A stretch of 64,000 nucleotides of DNA, from NCBI GenBank assembly GCA_032622095.1, contig CP136064.1, positions 255,485,863 to 255,549,862 on the forward strand, in the 5' to 3' direction. Source of the DNA: Siphonodentalium dalli. Taxonomy: Eukaryota; Mollusca; Scaphopoda; Gadilida; Siphonodentaliidae. Positions 34,516 to 45,746 of this stretch are shown here, in pieces. Both the position numbers and the translations under genes were made by a program. Position 1 is the first letter of the stretch, and every line of letters begins with the position of its first letter. Under the pieces are notes generated by a model. It was not told the DNA's origin, searched no databases, and saw nothing but the letters and a program-made list of their open reading frames with translations.

Positions 34516-34604
34516 TCTGCAGAGGATAGGCGGGGTGGGTGATCAGGTAGCGGAAATTATAATTTTCAACCATGCTGCAAATTTACCTCCATGAATTCTG
34601 TCAC

Positions 34605-36725
34605 AGTCCCCAGTTCTCAAAATATAACAATAATCGTTACTAAATCGCCTATGTATGCATAACGGGGCTATCCTTATAGATTCTTTTTTTTTTGCCGCCA
34701 TTAGTCCGTCTATAAATCACAAACTAGGTCACATACGCCCATCTAGCTGTTCAAAAATTGGGCGTAAATCGTGCCAAACAATTGGTGTTAGTCGTGCGGG
34801 GGGGGTAAAACTGATGAAAAAGGGTAATTTTTCGTTCCCAAATCGCTTGTGTGGGCATAGCAATCACAGCCTCGGGGCTATCCTTGTGGATTCGTATTGT
34901 GCCACCAATAGTCCAGTTAGAAATAACAAATTAGGTCACATGCACTTGTCCAGCTGTTCAAACGTTGGGCATATGTCGTGCGTGGGGTAAATAGGCAATG
35001 TTTCCTTACTAATTTCCCTATGTGTGCATTGACAGCAATGATAAAGGAAAATGGTCTTTCACCATGCAGCATCCAAGAAAAATGATGAACACAAGTCTGG
35101 AAATGTTATTGTCAATAGTGAATATTTCGGGTGAATACAATTAGTGTTTGTAGTTGTGAATCGTGTCCAGGGAAAGTGTCGTTGAAGTAAGCTAGTTATA
35201 TTAAAATTGAAACAAGTCTCAAAGTGTATCCAACTTATTTCTTATACATATTTTGCCAGCAAGGTCCTATCGGTCGAGTTTAATAAATTTACCATTGGAC
35301 CCTGTAAAAGTTGTTGTAGCTATCCTTATAGATTCTTTTTTTTTTTGCCGCCATTAGTCCGTCTATAAATCACAAACTAGGTCACATACGCCCATCTAGC
35401 TGTTCAAAACTTGGGCGTAAATCGTGCCAAAACATTGGTGTTAGTCGTGCTGGGGGGGGGGGGGTAAACTGATGAAAAAGGGTAATTTTTCGTTCCCAAA
35501 TCGCTTGTGTGGGCATAGCAATCACAGCCACGGGGCTATCCTTGTGGATTCGTATTGTGCCACCAATAGTCCAGTTAGAAATAACAAATTAGGTCACATG
35601 CACTTGTCCAGCTGTTCAAACATTGGGCATATGTCGTGCGTGGGGTAAATAGGCAATTTTTCCTTACTAATTTCCCTATGTGTGCATAACCACATCAGCC
35701 ACGGGGCAATCTTGGTACATTTTTCTTCTGCCGCCACTAGTCCATCTAGAAATCACAACCTGTGTCAAATAAGCCCGTCATGCTGTTCAAAACTTGGGCG
35801 TAAGTTGTGCATGGCGTAAAAATATTACATTTTTCGTTGCTACATTCCTTATGTATGCATAACCACAGCTGCCATGTGGCTATCCTTGTGAAATATTCTT
35901 GAGCCGCTACTAGTCCATCTAGAAATCACAAAGTAGGTCACATACTACTATCCAGCTGTTCACAAATTGGCCGTATGTCGTGCGTGGTGTCAAAATAATG
36001 AAAAATGCCATGTTTCGTTGCTAAATCGCCTCTATAGTCATAACCAAAGCAGCCACGAGACTATCCTTGTGGATTCGTCTTCTGCCGCCACAAGTCAATC
36101 TAGAAATCACAAACTAGGTCACATTCACCTCGCTAGTTGTTCAAAAATCGGAATATGTTGTGCGTGGGGTAAAATATGACATTTGTCGTTGATTCTTCAA
36201 CCATCACTAGTCTAGTCCATCTAGAGATCACAAACTAGGTCACATACGCCTGTACTGCTGTTCAATAATTGGGCATATAAGTCGTGCGTGGATTAACACT
36301 ATGTCATTTCTCGTTGCTAAATTCCTTATGTATGCATAACCACAATAACAACGGACTATCCTTATGGATTCTTTTTGTGGCGCCACTAGTCCATCTAGGA
36401 ATCACACACTATGTCACATACGACCATCCAGCTGTCCATATATGGGGCGTAAGCCGTGCGTGGTGTCAAAATAACGAAAAAAAGGTATTGTTTCGTCCCT
36501 AAATCGCCTGTGTAGGCATAACCGTAGCAGCTACGAAACCACCATTGTGGCTTATTCTTGTGCAGTCATCATTCAATCTAAAATTCGCAAGCTATGTCAC
36601 ATACACCTGTCCAGCTGTTCGAAAATAGGTCGTAAGTCGTGCGTTGGTTAAACTATGGACTTTTTCGTTCTTAAATTCGCTATGTATGCATAGTCTCAGC
36701 AGCTATGGGGATATCATTGTCAATT
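34605..36725. repeat. satellite array, about 175-210-bp units
   Basis: At least ten diverged units contain GGCTATCCTTGTGGATTC, CCACTAGTCCATCTAGAAATC, CACATACGCC, CCAGCTGTTCAAA and GTCGTGCGTGGGGTAAA. The CAGCTGTTC landmarks lie near 34745, 34952, 35398, 35610, 35782, 35955, 36134, 36257, 36430 and 36613. Reading frames within it are not genes. A 292-base insert from elsewhere (35028-35319) interrupts it. Confidence 0.85.
35028..35319. repeat. 292-bp insert copied from 29508-29799
   Basis: Near-identical to the 29.5 kb segment. It is flanked on the left by satellite sequence ending TATGTGTGCA and on the right by a restart of the same satellite segment (35319 onward repeats 34668-35027). Confidence 0.9.
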
Positions 36726-36726
36726 A

Positions 36727-39098
36727 TGTGAGGCACCATTTCTTTTTTGACAACTTATGTCCGACGTGGAGTCCTATACGCAAAAATATTTAAAGTTTGG
36801 CTCAGTAAGGTAATGAATCGTGGGGATGGCTAACCCTAACACTGTCGCCTATGGGAAATATTTAGTTGATTGTAACCTATAGGCAAAAATCGTGTTTTGT
36901 GGTATCATCGGATTGTAGGGCAACGAGGTACAGATTTTGGCCACTAATCAAATCAAATCTAAGAGTGATACAATTAGGGACCCAAAGCGTGTCGCAGTGT
37001 CCCATAATCTGACAAATTAACCCTTTGCAACAAAATTCAGATTGTATACCAAAAAATGGGTGTTTTGTTAACATGAATTATTTGGAACAGATAGTGCACC
37101 TTTAATGCCGAAAGTGGGCAAACGAATCCAGCAGCCTCTCGTCGTATTTAGTGATCCGACTATTCTCGATCTGTTATTGAGAGTGGACCGGAAAATTCTA
37201 AGGGACACAGCGAACCCCAGTTTCGAGTCCGAAAAATCGAGGAGGGGGGGGTAATTACAAGTTACAAATTTGTCATTTGCTTCCATGTAATTAAATGTGA
37301 CTTTTTTGCGTCTTGAAGACTGTTATTACCGGCATCCAGTTACATTGTCAAATCGGCGTTATTATATGTCCCTGTGTGTTTCCCGCGACCAACACAAACG
37401 ATTTTCGACTCGAAAATCGCGCGTTTTGGGTGTTTATGTTGTTTTCGAAAATATTTATGTCAAGTACACTTCACAGCCATACGACTTCTATTTAAAAATA
37501 GCAGGTTGTCATGTAAGACATCAAACAGGAAAAAAGTGGCTAGTGTCCCAACGGAGTGGTGTTTGCTGGGGATTAAAGTGGAACGTAGGTGCTCCGACGA
37601 AGTTTTATTTTGCGCCCAATGTCTGGAACAGTGGAGTTAAATACAACCCAATACAGGGAGAAGTGGTGTAGTTCTTGTCTGGAAAGCACGTTTTTATTAA
37701 TATTATGTTTTCTGTGACAATTTGATATATGTTCAAGCAAAAATCCACACATTTTTGGTTGCGTATAGGCAAAAATCGTGTTTTGTGGTATCGGATTGTA
37801 GGGCAACGGGGTACAGATTTTGGCCACCAATCAAATCAAATCAAAGAGTGAACAAAATTAGGGACCCAAAGCGTGTCGCAGCGTCCCATAATCTGACAAA
37901 TTAACCCGTTGTAACAAAATTCAGATTGTATGCCAAAAAATGGGTGTTTTGTTAAAATGAATTATTTGGAACAGATAGTGCACCTTTAATATCGAAAAGT
38001 GCAAACGAGCCCAGCAGCCTCTCGTCGTATTTAGTGATCCGACTATTCTCGATCTGTTATTGGGAGCGGACCGGAAAATTATAGGCAAACAGCGAACCCC
38101 AGTTTCGAGTTCGAAAAATCGAGGGGGGGGGGGGGGGTAATTCAAGTTACAAATTTGTCATTTCCTTCCATGTAATGAAATGCGACTTTTTTGCGTCTTG
38201 AAGACTGTTATTACCGGCATCCAGTTACATTATAAAATCGGCGTTATTATATGTCCCTGTGTGTTTCCCGCGACCAAAACAAACGATTTTCGACTCGAAA
38301 ATCACGCTTTTTGGGTGTTTATGTTGTTTTTGAAAATATTTATGTCAAGCAAGTACATTTCACAGCCATACTACTTCTATTTACAAATAGCAGGTTGTCA
38401 TGTAAGACATAAAACAGGAAAAAAGTGGCTAGTGTCCCAACGGAGTGGTGTCTGCTGGGGATTAAAGTGGAACATAGTTGCATGCTCCGATGAAGTTTTA
38501 TTTTGCGCCAAATGTCTGGAACAGTGGGGTTAAATACAACCGAATACAGTGAGGAGTGGTGTAGTTCTTGTCTGGAAAGCACGTTTTTATTAATATTATG
38601 TTTTCTGTGACAACTTGATATATGTTCAAGCAAAAATCCACACATTTTTGGTTTCGTATATGTTATAAGCAACTAAATACTTGAAATTATACCCCTTGGC
38701 ATTTGTGTAGGGAAACTCGAGTCAGCATAAAAAAAATACCGGCAGCTGAATGGTGTATAACATATTCGGTTGTTCAAAGAAATTCATAGGCTATGTTAAT
38801 TCCTCGGTCATTTGTGTGGGATTGTTCGTCAAGCGGCTACAATGGTCGCCAAATTTTGTAGGGGTGGGGGTATTTTTCTATATTGACATTTTGTGCACAA
38901 AAGGGGGTAGTTGTGCAAATGTCAATTTATTTCCAGGAATAAGTATGGTGAGGCACCTTTTTTGACAACTTATGTCCGACATGGAGTTCTACACGCAAAA
39001 ATATTTAAAGTTTGACTCAGTAAGGTAATGCATCGTGGGGATGGCTTAACCCTAACACTGTCGCCTATGGGAAATATTTAGTTGATTGTAACCTATAT
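36727..39098. repeat. nested direct-repeat complex B-A-A-C-B
   Basis: B (about 152 bases, starting GTGAGGCACC and ending GATTGTAACCTATA) is at 36727-36881 and 38947-39098. Between them a unit A of about 886 bases is tandemly repeated (from 36881 and from 37767), followed by unique C (about 38660-38946). A contains AGTGCACCTTTAAT, a G run (up to 14 G near 38123) and TGTTTTGTTAA. Frames such as 37297-37671 recur only in broken form in the second copy and look non-coding. The class of the element is unknown. Confidence 0.75.
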
Positions 39099-39620
39099 CG
39101 CACCGATAGCGTAGATGGCGCTGTATGGAGTTTGGTCTGTGATACATACGTCATACCGGAAGTAACTCTATATCGACCGCCGTACTCTCATTGGAAAACC
39201 CGCCGAATCCGATATATGAGAAGTTTCCACCATGATTCCCACAAAACAATCTATGTGTACCCTGCTATCATCGAATGTCTTTATTGTATGTTTCTTTGTT
39301 TGTCATTGCACCTTATACACTCATTTTTGTTATAATTATACTCTAAGGAACGCCTATGTTGATGAGCAACACGTGTATTTTCTGTGCTATTCTTTCAGGG
39401 CTGTCGCTGCGATAGAAACAACATGGGGTCACTTCAATGACTTTAGAACAACTCAGCCTTACCATGCATATGGAAGTACCACATAACTGGTTCACACTAA
39501 ATTTGATTATCTAACAACGACTCATGGGAATTTAGACAGATCTGTGGTACTTTCTACACTTGCTTGAATCGGGGTCAAAATCTCAGACCATTTGTCATAT
39601 TCATTAAAAACCAAACGATA
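39099..39620. other. no gene recognised
   Basis: Includes the unknown 5' boundary of the plus-strand LINE. No separate gene seen. Confidence 0.4.
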
Positions 39621-39625
39621 TAAAT

Positions 39626-39871
39626 TTGAACATATCTCTTCACAACCTCGTGGTCACGATACTTCTGCTATCTATCCTTATACTTTTAGGAGGTGATATA
39701 AGTGAGAACCCTGGGCCTGATCATAGTACATCTTCTTTGAGTATATTTCATTATAATGTAAGAGGTTTACGACATACGTTAGATAAGATCATACATGCAA
39801 TTGATGACATTGATATACTTTGCTTCATTGAACGCATCTTGACAGTAATTTCCCTAGCGAATGAATTATGA
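39626..39871 (+). pseudogene. 2A-like leader and start of LINE endonuclease
   Basis: The frame reads LLLSILILLGGDISENPGP with the motif at residues 22-31 (39689-39718), then SLSIFHYNVRGLRHTLDKII and IDILCF. Hydrophobic residues followed by G-D-I-x-E-N-P-G-P resemble 2A ribosome-skipping peptides; the third motif position is Ser where 2A usually has Glu. No ATG precedes the motif in this frame (a stop lies shortly upstream), and the frame starts at a TTG, so the true start is lost. It meets a stop at 39869-39871, just inside the SETH region, which reads FIERIL. Confidence 0.8.
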
Positions 39872-39993
39872 TACCTGATTATTCAGCACCTGTTCGCAGA
39901 GACCGAGACCAATATGGCGGGGTGTCTAGTATACTTCGGCAATGGTATTTCATTTAGATATGTCCCTGATTTATGCTTTGATGACGACATTTT

Positions 39994-40344
39994 GTGGTTT
40001 TAAATAAGAGCACCGATAAAGTTTCTCCTTTGCGTTACGTACCGCTCGGATCGGAAATGTCATCCGAATTATTGGAATCTCATAGAGGACAAAATAATGA
40101 AGCCCTTGATATTAACACAGCTATCATTTTGACTGGCGATCTTAACTGCGACCTCAATGAAGCAACGGGCCCTCTTCAAAATATCATCAGTAGGTTTAGT
40201 CTCATTAATGTAATCAAAGAATCAACTAGAACCAGCCAGACACTACTGGACCCAATTCTAACCACTGATGTTCTGTCAACGGCGAATGCTTCAGTTTTAA
40301 GTCTCTGTGTTTCTGACCATATGGCAACATTGATAGAAATATAG
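39994..40344 (+). pseudogene. LINE endonuclease C-terminal half
   Basis: Contains AIILTGDLNCDLNEATG, the GD(L/F)N catalytic block, QTLLDPILTTDVLSTANASV and CVSDHMATLIEI, the SDH block. The N-terminal catalytic region lies in a different frame upstream. A stop at 40342 separates it from the linker. Confidence 0.85.
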
Positions 40345-40413
40345 ACAAAAGAACAATCCAAGCCTCCCATAAAAAGACATGTATGGAATTACTCCAATGC
40401 CGAGTTTGATCAA

Positions 40414-40644
40414 ATGAACGAGCTAATAATGAACGTTGAATGGGCAGCTGTTCTAGGTAACGGTGACATCAATGATAGAGTTGCAAATTTTACTCAAACT
40501 TTTATGGACATAGCAAAAGTGTGTATTCCTAATCATGTAGCAACGATACGAATGGACAAACCGTGGTTTGACTCGAATCTTCGCAAACAAATACGAAAAC
40601 GAGATAGATTAAGGAAGTTAGCACTAAAAAACACATCGTTTTGA
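40414..40644 (+). pseudogene. LINE linker region
   Basis: KPWFDSNLRKQIRKRDRLRK corresponds to KIWFNSEIRREIRKRERLRT in the minus-strand relative. A frameshift follows, and the next bases in another frame (NNMKKFTKSAHMNKL, PKHFWRVTK) continue the linker to about 40790. Confidence 0.8.
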
Positions 40645-40904
40645 GTTGGAACAACTACAGTAAAGCGCGAAATAAAACTAATAATATGAAAAAGTTCACA
40701 AAAAGTGCACACATGAACAAACTTGATATCAATTTAACACAAGACACTAACCCAAAACATTTCTGGCGTGTAACAAAATAACTACTGAATAATTATTCTC
40801 CTGACGCATCAATTCCTGACCTACCGAACCACAGTAGCTCCCAAACTAGCCCTGGACTAATCACCGATGACCGACAAAAAGCCGAATGGCTAAACTCGTT
40901 ATTT

Positions 40905-41953
40905 GTGTCAAATAGAGAACTTTCCAATGAACCGGACACCCTGCGCACATTTGAATTTCGCACAAAAAATAGTATTAATTCTATAAAAACCGACGATGCC
41001 GATGATCTATCAGTCCTAAAGAATCTTCAGACTAACAAGGCGAATGGTCATGATGGCATTAGCAACATGATGCTGAAGGAAACTCGAACTTCAGTTTGCA
41101 AGCCACTTACAATGCTATTGAATTATTCCCTAAAAATTTCAGTATTCCCTTCTGAATGGAAAAAAGCTGATGTAATTCCTATATTCAAAAATGGAGATCG
41201 CCATGATGCAAATAATTATAGACCTGTATCACTTCTATGTTGTGTATCCAAGATTCTTGAAAAAAATGTTTTTAAAAGAGTCATCTGCATACGAACAATC
41301 TCCTCTACGAACACCAGTCAGGCTTCCTTCAGGACACAGCACTGAGTATCAGTTGTTAGACATATATGATGGCTTAGTATCCGCCGCTGACAAAAAGCTC
41401 CTCCAGGGCACAGCACTGAGTATCAGTTGTTAGACATATATGATGGCTTAGTATCCGCCGCCGACAATGAGCTTTTGACATGTAGTGTGTTTTGTGCTAT
41501 ATCAAAAGCATTTGATAAGGTTTGGCACAGATGCTTACTTTTTAAACTGGAAGGACACGGCATAAAAGGAAAATTATTGTCATGGACGATGAGTTATCTA
41601 TCGAATCGTCTACAGAGGGTCAAAGTCGGTTGTGACCAATCTGGTTATCATCTGTTCGGTTCGTGGGTTCCCCAGGGATCTCTTATAGGCCCATGATGTT
41701 TTTAGTCTACGTTAACGATATTGCCGATCGAACCTGTTCTTTAACTGGATTATTTGCCGATGATACATGCATATCGCTCTTATGTGACAACGTAGAAGAT
41801 TTGCAACTAGTACTAAATCAGGACCTCAATCAATTACCAAAATGGGCACGGACTTGGCTTGTAGATTTCAGTCCAGAGAAAACTAAAGCTTTATTAATAA
41901 ATAAAGTTCACACGATCAAGTTCACAACCGGAACCCGAACTTCATTTTGGTGA
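40905..41953 (+). pseudogene. LINE reverse transcriptase, frameshifted and internally duplicated
   Basis: Successive frames give NLQTNKANGHDGIS, SVFPSEWKKADVIPIFKNGD, NNYRPVSLLCCVSKILEK, then a break; QLLDIYDGLVSAAD occurs twice because of a 74-base tandem duplication (41331-41404 and 41405-41478). Then come SVFCAISKAFDKVWHRCLLF, WVPQGSLIGP, a break, MMFLVYVNDIADRTCSLTGL and FADD at about 41756-41767. In motif A the catalytic Asp is Ala (GCT where the relative has GAT). FADD is intact. The enzyme would be inactive. Confidence 0.88.
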
Positions 41954-42560
41954 CTCTAACTTAGAATATACCCACGCACATAAGCATCTTGGTCTCAATC
42001 TCCAAAATAATTTTTCATGGGACGAGCCTATCGCTTCCATATACAAAAAAGCGTCCTCAATATTGTCACAATTAAGAAAACTGAAATGGTTACTCAACAG
42101 AAAAACGGTAGAGATTATGTACAAATCATACATACGTCCACTATTGAAGTATGTCGGCCCGGGAAGATATAAACCTTTATGCCGCTCGTATAGCTGCCGG
42201 GTGTTCGCGATCAGTCACAAATGAATGTGTATCAACCGAGGTCGGTTGGGATACTCTGTCCAATCGCAGACTCAAAAGGAAAATGACAATTTTCCACAAA
42301 AATGTAAACGGACTCGCACCGCAATTATCTTACTGCGAAGTTACCTAAATATGTAGGTCAAATAAGCAGGTATCCTTTCAGAAATTCGTCTGACCGTGTT
42401 ACAATAAAATCCAGTCCTTCTTACAAAGCAACATTTCTTCCCTCGTGTGTAAATGTCTGGAACTCGATAGACAAGGAAAAACGATACACATCATGTGAAC
42501 ACTTCATAAATAATAACTTCCAAGTACCCACCAATACCTACACCACCCAATTATTTTAAT
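41940..42560 (+). pseudogene. LINE RT C-terminal region
   Basis: Across two or three frames: SNLEYTHAHKHLGLNLQNNF, SSILSQLRKLKWLLNRKT, then after a small gap LYAARIAAGCSRSVTNECVS and TEVGWDTLSNRRLKRKMTIF, and finally SYKATFLPSCVNVWNSID to a TAA near 42558. These match the corresponding blocks of the minus-strand relative. The Cys/His tail of that relative is not evident here. Confidence 0.75.
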
Positions 42561-43451
42561 CACGGAACTAAAATTGTAAATTTTATTCAGTGTAGAATGC
42601 GATGAAGATGTAATGATTTAAACGACGATAAATACTTTAAGCATATTGCCCGATCGCCTATGTGTGTCTGTGGATACCCGGTCGAAATCCACAACACTTC
42701 TTTTTTTAATGTAAACTATACAGTGGTCAACGAGAAATTGTATCTTACTCTCTATCGAAATTTGGTAGCATATCAGTAATAACCATTCTCTTCGGCGACC
42801 CATCATACACCCACAAGCAAAATTCATTAATATTCCACGCAACCCAGAAATTCATCCGTGATAGCAATCGTTTCACTTGATGTATATACGTGTCACCCCT
42901 TTTGAACCAAATGAATATACTATGTTGTTTTTAAAAAAGATATATATTTATATCAAACACTATCGGAACAACAGCTCCCAATTATGACAGCTCACTAAAT
43001 GTACATATTTATTTGTAGACATTTACTTTATATATTTTGTTTTTCAATGATTAATTGCCATGATTGAAAATGATATTAATGTACATACTTCAATGGTTGT
43101 GTGTTATTGTGGGATAGGAGCAATGACTAAGTGCTATCACATGTGCTCCGATCCCTTTGTGATATAATTGTTTCAATAAAATATGTTTAATCTAAACTAT
43201 TTTGAGTAGAAGTATAGTATTACTATACTAATATTTGGAGTATATAAAATGTTATTAATATTGTAAAAAAAAATCAAAATACCATGGTATATATTTCTTT
43301 GCGCGTGTAGCGCGGTACTGACGTATATCGGTGAACCTTCTGAGTCAACACAAGACTTGCGTACAGTTTGCGTGTTCTTTACAGCGATGATGTTGTCAAA
43401 AAGGCATAAAGATAATTGTTCTTTTCATGTGATACAATATCTGCAACTCAT

Positions 43452-43580
43452 TATGTTGGGATATAAGATTCTATGAAACTCGTTTGATGTTTATTCATAA
43501 CTCGTCTACGACTCGTTGTGAATCAAATTTATCAAACTCGTTTCATAAAATCTTATATCCCAATCCCAACATGATTCGTT
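43452..43580. mobile_element. small foldback element
   Basis: ATGTTGGGATATAAGATTCT followed by ATGAAACTCGTTTGAT on the left (43452-43487) is inverted on the right (about 43532-43577) with a small insertion of CCCAAT. The loop holds ACTCGTCTACGACTCGTTGTGA. This is a foldback of about 125 bases lying 110 bases from the Ig exon. Target duplication is not clear. Confidence 0.65.
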
Positions 43581-43691
43581 GGAGATCCTCCATTTATTAC
43601 TGATGGGAGAATCCATTTAGTAACGAACGGGTTAAGTAGATAACAAACCTGTGGCAACAGTCCCCAGATAAACAAAACTTGAGTACCGTAC

Positions 43692-43835
43692 CTCTAACAA
43701 GCAATTCAACAGTTCTGTGGACGACTCCATTGGCATTAGTGGCGGTGCACTGGTATACACCCGCATATTCTGGTTTAACTTGAGGAATGATAAGCTGGTT
43801 ACCATCCACAAAGGATCCTCGTGGTAGGACACCAT
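43692..43835 (-). CDS. host exon: C-terminal half of an Ig (I-set-like) domain
   Basis: The 144-base exon is phase 1 on both sides, with acceptor TATTTGATAG and donor GTACGG. It encodes GVLPRGSFVDGNQLIIPQVK then PEYAGVYQCTATNANGVVHR and TVELLVR. L-x-I-x-x-V, then (D)AGxYxC with the F-strand cysteine and T-N-x-x-G form the second half of an extracellular Ig domain of the perlecan/papilin/hemicentin type; Tyr replaces the usual Asp before AG. Ig domains are often split over two phase-1 exons, so an N-terminal half carrying the first cysteine and Trp should lie upstream. I did not find it between this exon and EGF exon 1, where a LINE is inserted. A frame running past the donor into the intron is not coding. 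Confidence 0.85.
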
Positions 43836-44021
43836 CTATCAAATATCAAATATAACCAGAACGAGCCTCTGGCTCTTTGTTCCGGATCAGTTAAATATCA
43901 TACATCAGAAAATGAAATTAAATGTCACTGGTCTTCAAAATCATGGCTGTATTTACGGGCATAGCAAAATGAGTCTGTGCCTTTCTTGAAATCTTCCAAT
44001 GACCCACTTTCGACTACGAAA

Positions 44022-44591
44022 TCAGGTAAACTGTTCCAATGATAAATTACACGATTTGTAAAAAATATATTTCCTGATATCCTTTTTGTATTTTGTCCCT
44101 TGTAATTTGAGTTTATGTCCTCTGGTCCTTGTGTGGTCAGCGAATACACAGTAATTACATGGGTCCGTGTTATACATTTCATTCAGGTATTTATAAACCT
44201 CGATAAGATCGCCCCTAAATGGTCTATATTTCATTGACATTAAGTTGAGTTTTATGAGGCGATCTCGGTAGTTAAGGTGCTGTATTTCTGTGACCAATTT
44301 AGTCGCTCTTCGCTGAACCTTCTCAAGTGCAATACTTTGAATGTTCAAATGTGGGCTCCAAGCAGTGTTGCAGTATTCCAAAACTGGTCTCACCATTGAG
44401 GTGTATAAAGAATAAAATGCTGAAATATCCAAGCACGTGAATGTTATTTTGATTACTCCGAGCATTTGATAAGCTTTGTTGCATACTGAATTTACATGTA
44501 TGTCAAACTTTAGTTTCCTGTCGATGTTCACTCCTAATTCTTTTTCGTACTCGCTCACCAAGATTTCAGGGTTCTCTGCTGTATCCGTCAT
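44022..44591 (-). pseudogene. CR1-like RT C-terminal domain
   Basis: The 189-residue frame starts inside RT: EYEKELGVNIDRKLKFDIHV, then SMVRPVLEYCNTAWSPHLN, IALEKVQRRATKLVTEIQHL and YRDRLIKLNLMSMKYRPFRG. The downstream overlapping frame (43925-44182) gives the usual end, FFTNRVIYHWNSLPDFVVES, after one more frameshift. The frame is open upstream through FADD to about 44755. Confidence 0.85.
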
Positions 44592-44759
44592 ATTATATAT
44601 ATTGCAGGGGTTATTATATCCAAAGTGAATAACATGTATTTTTGCCGAATTGAATCGTAGCTGCCATTGTAAAGACCATTTACATACGCCATCAATTCTT
44701 TCTTGTATGTTGCTTTTGCATGGATTTCCTATCAGCTTGGTGTCATCAGCAAATATTTA

Positions 44760-45014
44760 TCATACTCCAACTGAAGTATATGGCAGATCATCTATAAACA
44801 ATATAAATAAAATCGGTCCGACAACGTTACCTTGTGGGACTCCACCTGTCACCTGGCTCCATTTAGAATATGCCGAATTTACACGAACCCTTTGTACTCT
44901 CCCACTTAAAAATTCCTTAATCCAGCTAAGAACATTGTTTTCAATACCATATGCCTTTAATTTATGAAGCAGTCTTTCATGCGGAACGCTGTCAAATGCC
45001 TTTTGAAAATCCAT
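44760..45014 (-). pseudogene. CR1-like RT palm, motif A to motif B
   Basis: Contains [19 protein letters not shown] (catalytic Asp present), [18 protein letters not shown] and [19 protein letters not shown] followed by IDDLPY. The frame is open farther 5' to a stop near 45100. The 5' part of this piece (45091-45275) was later copied to 47647-47830 as part of the EGF-unit duplication. Confidence 0.88.
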
Positions 45015-45746
45015 GTAAATGGCATCTACAGGCTCCCCTTGATCTAGTTCGGCAGTGACATGAGACAGGTATTCTATTAACTGTGTTTTACATGACAGCT
45101 ATTTTCTGAATCCATGTTGACAATTTGTGAACAATGAATACTGCTCCATGTATGATATTATTGACTCGTTGACAAAAGATTCTAAAACTTTGCATAGTAT
45201 ACATGTCAAACTCACGGGCCGATAGTTTCCAGGATCTGATTTGGCGCCTTTTTTAAATAAACTATTCTGGCCCGTGTTCCGCCGTAAGTTCCGTAAAACC
45301 AGGAACTTATTTTCGTAATGGATGTTGATTTATTTGCAGTCCAAGGAGTATGTTATCAAGTTGGTGTCAATTTTTCGCGGAACTTCTCGTTTCAAATGTA
45401 TTGAATTATACACTAAAATCTTAATAAATTAAGCAATTCAGACATACATGCATTTAAACCAAATTGGAAAACAAATGTGACATGTACTAGACTTAAAATA
45501 CAAAACAACGCCACGTTATTATTGAAAACTTTGCAAATAATTATTGGTGTCTCTCTGAAGAAGATGAAGCTATCTACGAAATGGATAAACAATTCAATAT
45601 AAAACCAAACATTTCATGCGGCGGTTCTTATTCCAAAGGTGTAATTTTTACAGTACAATCTGAATAAGAATGGCAAACGGATTTCGTAAAATTTGGTCGA
45701 GAATCGCGAATGAATCTTTAACTGGATGACAATGTAGCTACTTTAC

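Larger units (their letters stand above)
39626..43195 (+). mobile_element. APE-type LINE with 2A-like motif, same family as 10.1-14 kb
   Basis: Plus-strand order: 2A-like leader, endonuclease (39730-40340), linker (40380-40900), RT (40905-41900), C-terminal domain (41940-42560) and a 3' tail with CAATAAAATATGTTTAA near 43172-43190. Parallels with the minus-strand element include WF(D/N)S..R..IRKR(D/E)RLR, NN(M)KKF, the RT blocks and the shared 3' end. It is interrupted by stops or frameshifts near 39868, 40340, 40644, 41345, 41696 and 41950, and a 74-base tandem duplication in RT. Confidence 0.88.
43855..45275 (-). mobile_element. 5'-truncated CR1-like LINE
   Basis: Minus strand from about 45275: LFKKGAKSDPGNYRPVSLTC, CQHGFRK, stop, [19 protein letters not shown], motif [53 protein letters not shown]. 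After a frameshift near 44757 it continues FADDTKLIGNP, VSEYEKELGVNIDRKLKFDI, YTSMVRPVLEYCNTAWSPHL, RRATKLV and VIYHWNSLPDFVVES. The 3' end near 43895-43870 has a GAGCC-AGA-GGCTC hairpin followed by TTTGATATTTGATAG, like the 3' hairpin plus short tandem tails of CR1/L2 elements. It abuts the Ig exon acceptor. Confidence 0.88.

Noticed and set aside
37297-37671. 124-residue plus-strand frame in the A unit
   Set aside because: The second A copy breaks this frame, and the plus and minus frames overlap throughout; treated as non-coding repeat.
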